This document shows positions 1-8,336 of a stretch of 64,000 nucleotides of DNA, one piece after another. The stretch is from Rhizobium sp. NZLR1 (GTDB lineage Bacteria; Pseudomonadota; Alphaproteobacteria; Rhizobiales; Rhizobiaceae). Position 1 is the stretch's first letter; the number at the start of each line of letters is the position of its first letter. A program made the position numbers and the translations under genes. The notes under the pieces are model-generated. The model did not search any database. It was not told the origin of the DNA and saw only the letters and a list, made by a program, of their open reading frames with translations. The stretch is from positions 62,001 through 126,000 of the forward strand of contig NZ_CP071634.1 of NCBI RefSeq assembly GCF_017357385.1. Direction: 5' to 3'.

Positions 1-2
1 TC

Positions 3-662
3 TTCCGCTCGGTCAACATCGCCCTCGTCAACGAGCTGAAGACCGTCTATGCGGCGATGGGCATCGATGTCTGGGAAGTGATCGACGCGGCCAAGACCAA
101 GCCCTTCGGCTATATGCCCTTCTATCCTGGCCCCGGCCTCGGCGGCCATTGCATCCCGATCGATCCCTTCTACCTCACCTGGAAATCGCGCGAATACGAG
201 CTGCCCACCCGCTTCATCGAGCTCGCCGGCGAGATCAATTCGGCAATGCCGCGTTATGTCGTCGGCAAGCTTGCCGAAGCCCTCGACATCCGCGCCGGCA
301 AGGCGCTGAGCCGCAGCAAGGTGCTGGTGATCGGGCTCGCCTACAAGAAGAACGTTGCCGATATCCGCGAGAGCCCATCGCTGCGGCTGATCGAGATCAT
401 TGAGGAACGCGGCGGACGGGCCGATTATCACGATCCCTTCGTCACCGAGATCCCGCCGACACGCGAATACCAGGCGCTGAAGGGCCGCCAATCGGTGGCG
501 CTGACGCCGGAAGCGGTCGCCGGTTACGATGCGGTGCTGGTCGCGACCGACCATGACAGCGTGGATTATGCGACGCTCGCAAAAAGTGCTGCGCTGATCA
601 TCGACACGCGCAACGTCTTCAACCGGCTCGGGCTTTCTGCCGGTCACATCATCAAGGCGTGA
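3..662 (+). CDS. Nucleotide-sugar dehydrogenase, C-terminal part
   Basis: The gene begins upstream of the window; about 219 codons are visible. The product would oxidise the C6 hydroxyl of a UDP-sugar to a carboxylate with NAD, supplying uronic acids for surface polysaccharide. The block GPGLGGHCIPIDPFYLTWK carries the catalytic Cys of the UDP-glucose/UDP-GlcNAc dehydrogenase family, and the exact GGHCIPIDPFYLTWK form resembles WbpA/TviB-type enzymes more than simple UDP-glucose dehydrogenases. The central domain is followed by the C-terminal UDP-binding domain (ADIRESPSL, then a terminal DTRN motif). A hairpin terminator lies about 130 bases after the stop. The family is secure; the precise sugar is an inference. 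Confidence 0.9.
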   Translation, partial: FRSVNIALVNELKTVYAAMGIDVWEVIDAAKTKPFGYMPFYPGPGLGGHCIPIDPFYLTWKSREYELPTRFIELAGEINSAMPRYVVGKLAEALDIRAGKALSRSKVLVIGLAYKKNVADIRESPSLRLIEIIEERGGRADYHDPFVTEIPPTREYQALKGRQSVALTPEAVAGYDAVLVATDHDSVDYATLAKSAALIIDTRNVFNRLGLSAGHIIKA

Positions 663-791
663 CGGCCACAGCTAAGAAGGGAGGCTCGATGGCACCCGTC
701 GGCATTGCCTACGATGACGGCGACAAGGAAACTACCCGAACCGGTCGTTGCCGTTCCCGCTAAGTCGTTGCGTAAACCAGGATGAGATCAG

Positions 792-826
792 CCCGTCGCC
801 GTCAAAGCGGCGGGTTGCCTTTCTTC
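792..826 (+). terminator. Intrinsic terminator after the dehydrogenase
   Basis: CCCGTCGC pairs with GCGGCGGG (one G-T wobble) around a 7-base loop and is followed by a T-rich tail (ttgcctttctt). It sits between the + strand dehydrogenase and the convergent DUF3095 gene, so it probably ends the dehydrogenase transcript. Confidence 0.6.
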
Positions 827-836
827 GGTGCGCGTC

Positions 837-2012
837 TCAGATGACGGGCGGCGTTGCAGAAAGCGACTTGCCGGTCATCCGGCTGGCGGCCACCGCATAA
901 CCGCCTGATGCACCGTCGATGAAATGCATGTGGTCGCGCGAAATCGGCGTCGGCACGAAGCAGGTCATCAGCGCCGAGGCCTGCCGATGCAGGCCGTAGC
1001 GGGCAATGCCCCTGGCCCGCGCCGCTTCCAGCAACGTCTCGATCCGTTTCAGATGTTCGGCATCGACGTCGACCGTCATCTTCAGCCCGTCGTCGAACTT
1101 GCGGAAATCGGAATTGCCGGCGACGTCGCTTTTGTAGCGGCGCGCGTCGAAGCGGCCGAGCGGAATGCCGAGCCTGTAGAACAATACGGTAACGGCGAGC
1201 TGCAGGAAGATGAAGAGCTTCTGCCGCAACCGCCGACCGGCCGGCGCGGTGGCCTTGGCCTCGCGATTGATGCCGTGCAGCGAAAAGGCGAAGTTTGGGC
1301 CGCCGGCCGGCACCGGATGGCTATCGCGGTTCTGTTCGGTGGTGATGGCGACGATACCGTTGACGAGCTCGCGGAATTCTTCGCCCGGGCGGCCTTCGCC
1401 GGGAACCGCGATGATCGAGACGATCTCGCCGTTTTGCGCATCGATCGGGCTCCAGCGGCAGGAGAGGCCGGTGAGATCTGGGCGGGTTTCCGGGGCGGCG
1501 CGGTCGACGGCGTAACGGCCGAGCTTCATCTGTCTTTCCGCCCAGCTGGTGCCACCGCCCCAGAACATCGCATAGGTGACGTGCGGGCTTGCCGAGTAAC
1601 GTGCGACGCGGACGTCGAGACCCTCGGCGCGGGTGTCGGCGACGGGAACGATGGCGATGCGCAGCATCAGGCTGAGATCTTCCTCGACCCAGACCTGCAC
1701 CGCGGCAAGGGCATCGCGCGCCGCCTGCTCCAGCGAACCCGGAAGCGCGATCAGCGCACCGTCGCCGCCGAAGACGAAGGGATAATCGCCCTTGCCGACG
1801 GCATTCAACACCGCCGAAATGACGCTGGCGCCCGCCATGTTGACGTCCTTGTAACGGCCGCCGGCGATTGCCTGCGTCGAGCCGACGATGTCGGCGAGCG
1901 CCAGCACCCATCCGTCCGGCAGCGGCCGATAATTGGCGGCATCGGTCACGCCCTCGAAGACGCTGAACAGCGGCACGGCGGCAAAGAATTCTTCGTCGGT
2001 CACGGTTTTCAT
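837..2012 (-). CDS. DUF3095 family protein, adenylate cyclase-like
   Basis: A 391-residue protein matching DUF3095, a family with an N-terminal half that resembles class III nucleotide cyclases. Near the N-terminus are LALADIVGSTQAIAGGRYKD, which looks like the first cyclase metal-binding region, and VFGGDGALIALPG, which resembles the FIGDG segment. The C-terminal half is the DUF3095-specific region. Cyclase activity has not been shown for the family as far as I know, so the function stays open. I chose the ATG at 2012 (MKTVTDEEFF) because the in-frame ATG at 2063 adds 17 residues with no family character. The gene is convergent with the upstream dehydrogenase and divergent from the methyltransferase gene. 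Confidence 0.7.
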   Translation of the reverse strand: MKTVTDEEFFAAVPLFSVFEGVTDAANYRPLPDGWVLALADIVGSTQAIAGGRYKDVNMAGASVISAVLNAVGKGDYPFVFGGDGALIALPGSLEQAARDALAAVQVWVEEDLSLMLRIAIVPVADTRAEGLDVRVARYSASPHVTYAMFWGGGTSWAERQMKLGRYAVDRAAPETRPDLTGLSCRWSPIDAQNGEIVSIIAVPGEGRPGEEFRELVNGIVAITTEQNRDSHPVPAGGPNFAFSLHGINREAKATAPAGRRLRQKLFIFLQLAVTVLFYRLGIPLGRFDARRYKSDVAGNSDFRKFDDGLKMTVDVDAEHLKRIETLLEAARARGIARYGLHRQASALMTCFVPTPISRDHMHFIDGASGGYAVAASRMTGKSLSATPPVI

Positions 2013-2136
2013 GTCATCCAGCTTAGCACAGACCCATGTTGCCACTGCAACGCCATTTCCCATTTACGGCAATCGACTTGGCAAGGTTTCATGTGTTAGC
2101 ACCCGAGCACGATTTTTCATGACGGATACGGATTAG

Positions 2137-2616
2137 ATGAGCCGCCTCGACAGCTTCATTCGCCGGTTGACGGCCCAACGCGACATTTTGAACGCGATCA
2201 TCGATCTGGTCGGCGAAACAGAGGGTCCGGTGCTGGAATTCGGCCTCGGCAATGGCCGCACCTATGATCACCTGCGCGAGAATTTCCCCGGCCGCCGCAT
2301 CGTCGCCTTCGACTGGGAGGTCCGCTCCTATTCAGCCTCGACACCCGCGGCGGAAGATATGGTGACCGGCAATATCCGCGAATCCGGCCAGGCCTTCCTC
2401 GGCATCGGCGCGGCCCTTGCCCATGCCGACATCGGCACCGGCCATGACGAGATCGACGCGGTGACGCTGACCTGGCTGCCGCAGCTGATGGCCGGCGTCA
2501 TCGCCCCAAACGGCATCGCCGTCAGCGGCCTGCCGCTGGAGCATGCCGAACTGGCGGCGCTGCCGCTGCCGGAGGGAATCAAGGAAGGGCGGTATTTTCT
2601 TTATCGGAGGACATAA
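2137..2616 (+). CDS. Small class I SAM-dependent methyltransferase
   Basis: A 159-residue cytosolic protein. The motif VLEFGLGNGRTYDHL (residues about 32-46) is a methyltransferase motif I for S-adenosylmethionine, and VAFDWEV follows as the acidic ribose-binding strand. It lacks the usual C-terminal extension, so it is a minimal Rossmann-fold methyltransferase of a type common in rhizobia. The substrate cannot be deduced. It stands alone, divergent from the DUF3095 gene. Confidence 0.75.
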   Translation: MSRLDSFIRRLTAQRDILNAIIDLVGETEGPVLEFGLGNGRTYDHLRENFPGRRIVAFDWEVRSYSASTPAAEDMVTGNIRESGQAFLGIGAALAHADIGTGHDEIDAVTLTWLPQLMAGVIAPNGIAVSGLPLEHAELAALPLPEGIKEGRYFLYRRT

Positions 2617-2691
2617 GCCGTGGTAGCGGCGACTGTGGCGACCGAGGTTTCAACAGAAGCGAGGCGTTGCCACGATTCTCTTCTCAGCCGC

Positions 2692-2722
2692 AGGGAAAAG
2701 GTGCCGGCAGGCGGATGAGGGG
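2692..2722. repeat. Partial rhizobial intergenic repeat
   Basis: The stretch ending ggcaggcggatgaggggg, read on the minus strand, matches the beginning of the repeat at 36585 (cccctcatccg.ctgccg.caccttctcccc). It lies in the 336-base gap between the methyltransferase and the first DUF805 gene, where I see no gene. Confidence 0.5.
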
Positions 2723-2808
2723 GCTACGCGGCACGGGGAGGCGTGTAAACCACCACATTATACGATCGAATTCCCCGGGCAACGAAGTTAAAAAATCTTT
2801 CCGCCCAA

Positions 2809-2836
2809 GCATCGCGTTTGGATGCTGACGCGATGC
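2809..2836. promoter_or_regulatory. Perfect 9-bp inverted repeat
   Basis: GCATCGCGT and ACGCGATGC are perfect complements around a 10-base spacer. The hairpin lies about 120 bases upstream of the first DUF805 copy in an otherwise empty gap. It has no T-run, so it could be an operator or an RNA structure rather than a terminator. Confidence 0.35.
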
Positions 2837-2841
2837 AGCTG

Positions 2842-3398
2842 CCTCATTGCAATTTATGCGTTTGAATTGTAGCTGTTTTTCGTCGGGCTGTAGGTCCGAG
2901 CCGAAAGGCGAGCGATCACCAGACTCGCCGCTAGCACAGATGGGGCATCGAAGTGGGGTTTACTGAAGCTGCCGGCACGGTTCTGGTGCAGAAATATGCA
3001 ACTTTCTCCGGCAGGGCGTCCCGCGCCGAATATTGGTGGTATGTCTTATTCTATGTTCTAGTGCTGCTTGCGATGGGCATCCTGTGCAGTTTGGTCGCCG
3101 GCTTTTCCGACTTCCGGGACGGAGTTCCGCCACCGCTCGGCCTTCTCTTCTTCCTCGGCGGATTGATTTGGCTGGCGATGTTTTTGCCAGCGATAGCAGT
3201 TCAAGTTCGCCGCTTCCATGATCGCAACATTTCCGGCTGGTGGTATCTCGCGCTGTGCGTTGCTAATTTCGTTCCCTACATGGTCTCATTGCAGTTATTG
3301 CGATCCTGGTGATCAACGTGCTTCCGGGCACCGAAGGTCCGAACAAGTTCGGACGCGATCCGCTGCGTCCTGAAGCGCGCGCAGAAGTCTTTGCCTAA
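2842..3398 (+). repeat. Tandem duplication, unit 1 (DUF805 gene and leader)
   Basis: The leader ttgcaattt.tgcgtttgaattgtagctgttt at 2847-2879 recurs at 3487-3519, 640 bases away. Each leader is followed by a DUF805 reading frame with matching sequence through its stop codon. The duplicated unit therefore includes upstream DNA as well as the gene. The second unit spans 3482-4047. Confidence 0.8.
2953..3398 (+). pseudogene. DUF805 membrane protein, copy 1, frameshifted
   Basis: The first member of a tandem DUF805 pair, a family of small bacterial inner-membrane proteins of unknown function. A GTG start gives MGFTEAAGTVLVQKYATFSG, then membrane segments and the conserved RRFHDRNISGWWYL. After VPY the reading frame slips: the open frame stops at 3312, but another frame continues from about 3283 as GLIAVIAILVINVLPGTEGP and then NKFGRDPLRPEARAEVFA to a stop at 3398, collinear with copy 2. 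The segment is 47 bases here and 48 in copy 2, so one base is missing. A sequencing error would give the same picture; otherwise copy 1 is truncated in its last membrane segment. Confidence 0.75.
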
Positions 3399-3481
3399 CA
3401 GCATGGGCATCCGCAGCCTGCTGGTAGCTCCGTTTCTGCGGTTAGTTTCCACATGAGTTAGCGCCTGTTTTGAAGCAACCG

Positions 3482-4047
3482 GCTTATTGCAATTTCTGCG
3501 TTTGAATTGTAGCTGTTTTATCCGAAAAACGACTATTAAGCAGGACGTTGATAAGACTGTAGGCGCCTTGCTTGCAGCAGGCACAATGAGAGCGTTTCAA
3601 ATGGGGTTTACTGAAGCTGTTCGGACTGTTCTGACGCAGAAATACGCAACCTTTTCCGGCAGGGCCCCCCGGTCGGAATATTGGTGGTTTCAGCTGTTCT
3701 ATGCATTGTTGGCTCTCGCAATAGTAATTTTGGCCTTCGCGGCAGGCGCTTTTTCCGGTCAGCAGGGCGGAACATCTTCACTGGTGGTCGTCCTTATGAT
3801 TATTGGCGGATTGTTGGCGCTTGCCCTCGTTTTGCCCATCCTATCCCTTCAGGTTCGCCGCTTCCATGATCGCAACATTTCCGGTTGGTGGTATCTCGCG
3901 GTGATCGTCTTGGGCATGGTTCCCTATGTCGGTACTGTTACCGGGCTCGCGATTACCATTATTTCCGTGATGAAGGGCACCGAAGGTCCGAACAAGTTCG
4001 GTCCGGATCCGTTGCGTCCTGAAGCGCGAGCAGAGGTCTTTGCCTAG
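3482..4047 (+). repeat. Tandem duplication, unit 2 (DUF805 gene and leader)
   Basis: The second copy of the unit described at 2842-3398, with the same leader motif and an intact reading frame. Confidence 0.8.
3601..4047 (+). CDS. DUF805 domain membrane protein, copy 2, intact
   Basis: A 148-residue inner-membrane protein, full length for DUF805. It starts MGFTEAVRTVLTQKYATFSG, has two or three hydrophobic segments around residues 30-80, the signature RRFHDRNISGWWYL, a last membrane segment, and the tail GTEGPNKFGPDPLR. The open frame extends further upstream, but the ATG at 3601 aligns with copy 1 and with the family's N-terminus. It ends 3 bases before the next gene and so may be co-transcribed with the MoxR cluster. 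The family's function is unknown. Confidence 0.8.
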   Translation: MGFTEAVRTVLTQKYATFSGRAPRSEYWWFQLFYALLALAIVILAFAAGAFSGQQGGTSSLVVVLMIIGGLLALALVLPILSLQVRRFHDRNISGWWYLAVIVLGMVPYVGTVTGLAITIISVMKGTEGPNKFGPDPLRPEARAEVFA

Positions 4048-4050
4048 AGC

Positions 4051-4806
4051 ATGACCATCCGCAACGCCGGCCTGCTGGTGGCTTTGATCCTGGCCACCTC
4101 GGCTCCCTTTCCGCCTGCGCAAGCGCAGGACAGCAGCAGTCCGCAGGCCGAGGGCGATGCTCATCAAAGGAGCGCCGCCGGAGCCGAATATGCCTCGCAG
4201 TGCTTGCAGAACGGATTGCGCTGTACGCTGGTCTATGGCGACGCCTCCGCAAAAGGCGCACCGGCATCGAATACGACGACATCGCCACCGCAACGCAAGC
4301 CGTTGTTTGTCCCGCGGGAGTCGGTCGTCAGCGGTCCTCTGGCGGTTGCCGTCGTGCTTGTCGGTCTCATCGCGGTCATCGGCTTGTGGATCCGCTTCGG
4401 AAATGGCGGTGTCTTGCTCTCCTCTGCTCCTCGCGAAATGAAGCGGCAGGGGGAGGCGCCGGAAAGCTGGCGCACATCGGCCGCGGAGGCTGAGGAGAAG
4501 CCGAGCGATTTCCTGCAGCGCATTGCGGCCATGGCGGATCGACGGCAGGCGCTTGTCCTGCTGCTCAGGCATTGCCTGCTGCACGCGGCGGATATTACCG
4601 GAACCCGTCTTTTCCGTGCCGATACGGAACGCGCCGTTTTCGCCCGCCTGCCGAAAAATATGCCCGACCGCGAGCGGCTTGCAAATTTCCTGACTGCGGT
4701 GGAACTCGTTCATTACGGCGGTCGCAGCGTTGCGGAAAACCATTTCAGCACCCTTCTCGCCGCGGCGCGCGACCTTCTGTCGATCGGTAGATTGACCCAT
4801 GCGTAA
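4051..4806 (+). CDS. DUF4129-like membrane protein of the MoxR cluster
   Basis: A 251-residue protein, first gene of a six-gene overlapping operon. It has a signal peptide (cleavage near AQA-QDSS, residue 26), a variable periplasmic stretch with two Cys (CLQNGLRC), one membrane segment at about residues 94-115, and a C-terminal helical domain whose ending (ELVHYGGRSVAENHFSTLL) resembles DUF4129. DUF4129 proteins usually accompany MoxR, DUF58 and DUF4350 genes. The stop overlaps the next start by 8 bases, implying coupled translation. Its biochemical role is unknown; the family call rests on the C-terminal pattern and gene context. Confidence 0.6.
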   Translation: MTIRNAGLLVALILATSAPFPPAQAQDSSSPQAEGDAHQRSAAGAEYASQCLQNGLRCTLVYGDASAKGAPASNTTTSPPQRKPLFVPRESVVSGPLAVAVVLVGLIAVIGLWIRFGNGGVLLSSAPREMKRQGEAPESWRTSAAEAEEKPSDFLQRIAAMADRRQALVLLLRHCLLHAADITGTRLFRADTERAVFARLPKNMPDRERLANFLTAVELVHYGGRSVAENHFSTLLAAARDLLSIGRLTHA

Positions 4807-6073
4807 GTCGGCCCCCGTTTTAATCCTGGTTATGGTGCTTGTGCTGGTAGCGCTGGCACTCTTCTGGCTGCCGCGGGGCAGCGATTTCGACCGCTCGCCG
4901 CTCGGCAACAAGGGATTGGAATTGTGGCTGCAGGCCAAGGGAATCCCTGTCATCCGATCCGACCCGCATGTCGCCCGAGCGAGTTCGGAAATCTCGCTGC
5001 GCATCGTTCCCCTGTCGATACGCCGAGGCGAGACTGTTGCCCCTCAGGCGGGCGAAGAAACGGATGAGGCGGGTCCGGAAAGCTCAGTCCAGGAATCAAG
5101 TCGCTACGCGCTGCCGACGCTGATCATTTTGCCGAAATGGCGTGGCAGCGTGTCGACCGATGGTGTCGCCAGCGCAGCGGGACTGGTTGATCTCGCCGAC
5201 ATCCGCGGCGAACTCGACAGGATCGGTTATTCAGATTTGGGTCTCGATCGCAGCGGGAAGGGACTTGAAGAGGCACATCCGCGCCTCAAGCCGGACCAGC
5301 CAATCAGCATTGCCTTGTATCGAGCGCAAACCTTCGATCTGGCGAGCCTGCCGTCCTCGTGCAGGGAGCTTGCGGGCACGCTGACCGGTGCGCTGCTCAT
5401 CCATTGCGAGAACTATCATCACGCTTATCTTCTGTCGGATCCCGACCTGTTGAACAATCATGGGATGGCCCTGGCCGATAACGCCTCCTTCGCCGCGTCG
5501 CTCGTCGCGCTGCTGCGCGGCGCCGGCGAGACGCGGCCGGTCTATCTGGATACGGTCGGCCTGCCTCTGGACAGCGAGAAACCGGTGGACGAGGGCAAGT
5601 CCTATGAGCGCTCTGCCTCCGATCTCAAGCGGTTTTTCGCCTATCCGCTGTCGGTCATCTGGGGAACACTGCTCGTCGTCGCAGCGATCTGCTTCTGGCG
5701 CGGCGCGTATCGCTTCGGGCCGCCTTTGCGTGAGGCATCTGCAAACATCGAGCTGTCGAAGACCGCTGCGATCGAAGCTACGGCGCGGCTGCTTCGTTTG
5801 TCGGGCAATGACGGGCGGATGGCCGGCCAGTTCGCGCTGCATCTGCTGGCCGATAAAGCGCAGCTGCTCTTCGGCTCTGGAGCCGGCAATCAGGCAGGTA
5901 TTACGCGGCTGTTTCAACGTCTGGCGCGCAGCGACAAGGCAGGGGCGCACGCCTTGCACGCTACAGCCGAGGCGCTGATCGAACGCGGACATGTGATGAC
6001 GCGGGCGGACCTCCACCGCCATCTCGAGATATTCAGAAAATTGCTAGGGAGCATTGAGCTTGGATCTAGGTGA
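4799..6073 (+). CDS. DUF4350 domain membrane protein
   Basis: A 424-residue protein with an N-terminal membrane segment (residues 6-23), a large periplasmic domain, and a second membrane segment near residues 283-302 followed by a cytosolic tail. The start of the periplasmic part (SPLGNKGLELWLQAKGIPV) matches DUF4350, a domain that accompanies MoxR AAA ATPases and resembles a sugar or peptide-binding GATase-like fold. It overlaps the genes on both sides. By position it belongs with the MoxR chaperone, probably as a membrane-bound partner; no enzymatic function can be assigned. Confidence 0.75.
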   Translation: MRKSAPVLILVMVLVLVALALFWLPRGSDFDRSPLGNKGLELWLQAKGIPVIRSDPHVARASSEISLRIVPLSIRRGETVAPQAGEETDEAGPESSVQESSRYALPTLIILPKWRGSVSTDGVASAAGLVDLADIRGELDRIGYSDLGLDRSGKGLEEAHPRLKPDQPISIALYRAQTFDLASLPSSCRELAGTLTGALLIHCENYHHAYLLSDPDLLNNHGMALADNASFAASLVALLRGAGETRPVYLDTVGLPLDSEKPVDEGKSYERSASDLKRFFAYPLSVIWGTLLVVAAICFWRGAYRFGPPLREASANIELSKTAAIEATARLLRLSGNDGRMAGQFALHLLADKAQLLFGSGAGNQAGITRLFQRLARSDKAGAHALHATAEALIERGHVMTRADLHRHLEIFRKLLGSIELGSR

Positions 6074-7016
6074 ATTTCGCAATCTTATCGCCACGGTTCG
6101 TGGCGAAATCGGCAAAGTGGTGCAGGGGCAGGATGCGATCATCGATCTCGTCCTGATCTCGATCTTTGCCGGCGGCCACTGTCTCGTCGAGGGCCCTCCC
6201 GGTACGGCCAAAACCCTGCTTGCGCGCTCGGTTTCCGCCGCTATGGCACTGGTCTATCGTCGCATCCAGTTCACGCCCGACCTGATGCCCGGTGATGTCC
6301 TGGGTGTTAATCTCTTCAACTTCCAGACCAATCAGTTCCACCTGACCAAGGGTCCGGTCTTTACCGATATCCTTCTCGCCGACGAGATCAATCGCGCTCC
6401 GCCGAAGACGCAATCCGCGCTCCTCCAGGCGATGAACGAGCGGATGGTCACGCTCGACGGAACCGATTATTCCCTGGGACCGGATTTCTTCGTGCTTGCC
6501 ACCCAGAACCCGATCGAGCAGCAGGGCACCTATCCCCTGCCCGAAGCCCAGCTCGACCGCTTCCTGTTCAAGCTCGTCGTCGAATTTCCCGACCGAGATA
6601 CGGAAATTGCCATCCTTTCCAAACACGCCAAGCAGGCGCTGCAATCGGATATGCGCAATGCCGGCATCCGCCCGCTCGTCACCAGTGCGACGCTCGCCGA
6701 GGGACGGGCGCTGATCGATGCGATCCATCTGGACAGCACGATCCTGACCTATGTCGTCGACCTGGTGCGCGCCACGCGCTCCGATGCCGATATTCTCTAC
6801 GGCGCATCGACGCGCGCCGCCGACGCTCTGGCCTCGGCCGTGCGTGTGCGTGCGGCATTCGAGGGCCGGGATTACGGCTTGCCGGATGATGTTCAAGCAT
6901 TGCTGGTGCCGGCGCTTCGCCACCGCATCATTCTCTCGCCTTCGGCGGAAATCGACGGCCGCACACCGGACGAGGTGCTCCGCAACATCATGAACCGCGT
7001 GGATGCGCCCCGTTAA
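6054..7016 (+). CDS. MoxR-family AAA+ ATPase
   Basis: A 320-residue cytosolic AAA+ ATPase. Walker A is GPPGTAKT (residues 47-54), Walker B is LLADEINRAPP (D110, E111), and sensor 1 is LATQNPIEQQGTYPLPEAQLD (cut here at the conserved Asn and Gln). MoxR proteins act as chaperones that mature or insert partners, often through adjacent DUF58/vWA proteins. The start is a TTG at 6054 that overlaps the DUF4350 gene, with a second TTG at 6060 as the alternative. The gene ends directly on the ATG of the DUF58 gene (TAAATG). Confidence 0.93.
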   Translation: MSLDLGEFRNLIATVRGEIGKVVQGQDAIIDLVLISIFAGGHCLVEGPPGTAKTLLARSVSAAMALVYRRIQFTPDLMPGDVLGVNLFNFQTNQFHLTKGPVFTDILLADEINRAPPKTQSALLQAMNERMVTLDGTDYSLGPDFFVLATQNPIEQQGTYPLPEAQLDRFLFKLVVEFPDRDTEIAILSKHAKQALQSDMRNAGIRPLVTSATLAEGRALIDAIHLDSTILTYVVDLVRATRSDADILYGASTRAADALASAVRVRAAFEGRDYGLPDDVQALLVPALRHRIILSPSAEIDGRTPDEVLRNIMNRVDAPR

Positions 7017-8336
7017 ATGCGGCCATCCCGGTATCTGATCGCACTTGTTCTGATTTTGGCGGCGGTGACGGTTTTCGTCAGCGTGTGGTGGCGCGATATG
7101 GGCTACCTGTTACTCGGCCTTTGGGTCGCGCTTGCGGCGTTGACGGCAGGCGATCTGGTCATGTCGGCCTTGTCGGGCCGGATGACGGTGGAATTCGATC
7201 TCCCACCGCAAGGTTTTGTCGGCCACACCGCCACGTTTATGGCCACTATCCGGCCGCGGAAGGGCGCAGTGCCTGACGATACCGAGATCCGGCTCGATTG
7301 CGCTCCCCAGCTTGTCGTCGGCGAAAGCAGATTGGCGAGCGCCTTGTCAGTCTCTGGAGAGAAATCTGCCGGGGCCTCTTTGGATCTTCACCTGACACGA
7401 CGGGGACGATACGCCATCCATGACCTGTGGCTGAAGTGGCCGTCGCGGCTGAAGCTGCTCGAGATGATCGCGCGCATGCCGGTGGGAAAAGAGATCGCCG
7501 TTCTGCCCGACATATCGCCGGTGCTGTCAGGTGCGATAAGGACGCAGATCCTGCCGCTGGAAGCCGGTCAGAAAGATCTGCGGCTGCGTGGCGAAGGATC
7601 GGAGTTCCATCAGCTGCGTGAATTTGTAAGCGGCATGGATCCGCGCAGCATCGATTGGAAGCGGTCCGCCCGGATGCGCAATCTAGTGGTGCGCGAGATG
7701 CGGGCCGAACGAAACCACCAGATCATCTTGTGCATCGATTCCGGACGGCTCATGGCCGAACAGCTCGGCGGCTTCACCAAGCTCGATCGCGCCATCAACG
7801 CGGCATTGGCAATGTGCTGGGCCGGTGGCCTTGCCGGCGATCTCGTGGGTTTCTACAGTTTCGACAGCCGCCCGCGCCTGTTCGTGCCGGCCTTGCCTGG
7901 AAGAGCAGCCTTTCCGCGACTGCAGACGATGTGCGCCGAGCTGCGTTATGAAACCCAGGAGAGCAACCATACGCTGGGATTAACGCATCTGTCGGGGCGC
8001 CTGAAACGACGTTCGCTGATCGTGATATTCTCCGATTTCGTCGACAGTATCACGGCGGAGCTGATGATCGAGAACATTCAGGTGCTCGCCCGGCATCATT
8101 TCATTGTCTACGTCGCCTTGCGCGATCCGATGCTGGCAAAGCTGGTGGAACCCGAGGAGGTGACGCTGGACGCTATCGCCCGCTCCGTCGCAGCGCGCCA
8201 GATCCTTCAGGAGAGGCGCACGGTGATGGAAAAGCTGGCGCGTCTCGGCGTACTCTGCCTCGACAGCACACCGGAGGCACTGACCTCGGATCTTATTGCG
8301 CGTTACGTCGAAATCAAATCCCGTGAGATGATATGA
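7017..8336 (+). CDS. DUF58 protein, MoxR partner
   Basis: A 439-residue protein with two N-terminal membrane segments (within residues 1-50), a beta-rich middle, and the DUF58 signature GSEFHQLREFVSGMDPRSID followed by WKRSAR. The C-terminal half has a von Willebrand A-like fold beginning ILCIDSGRLM, where the metal site (DxSxS) is in the reduced DxGR form usual for DUF58 proteins. These are standard partners of MoxR ATPases. The start codon abuts the moxR stop and the end overlaps the next gene by 4 bases (ATGA). Confidence 0.9.
   Translation: MRPSRYLIALVLILAAVTVFVSVWWRDMGYLLLGLWVALAALTAGDLVMSALSGRMTVEFDLPPQGFVGHTATFMATIRPRKGAVPDDTEIRLDCAPQLVVGESRLASALSVSGEKSAGASLDLHLTRRGRYAIHDLWLKWPSRLKLLEMIARMPVGKEIAVLPDISPVLSGAIRTQILPLEAGQKDLRLRGEGSEFHQLREFVSGMDPRSIDWKRSARMRNLVVREMRAERNHQIILCIDSGRLMAEQLGGFTKLDRAINAALAMCWAGGLAGDLVGFYSFDSRPRLFVPALPGRAAFPRLQTMCAELRYETQESNHTLGLTHLSGRLKRRSLIVIFSDFVDSITAELMIENIQVLARHHFIVYVALRDPMLAKLVEPEEVTLDAIARSVAARQILQERRTVMEKLARLGVLCLDSTPEALTSDLIARYVEIKSREMI

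Noticed and set aside
689..763. A 24-codon frame with AAGGGAGG upstream (MAPVGIAYDDGDKE...)
   Set aside because: The ribosome binding site is good, but the peptide is tiny, has no recognisable features, and lies between a gene and its terminator.
924..2099. Long open frame opposite the DUF3095 gene
   Set aside because: It mirrors the high-GC codon pattern of the real gene, and its translation has no family features.
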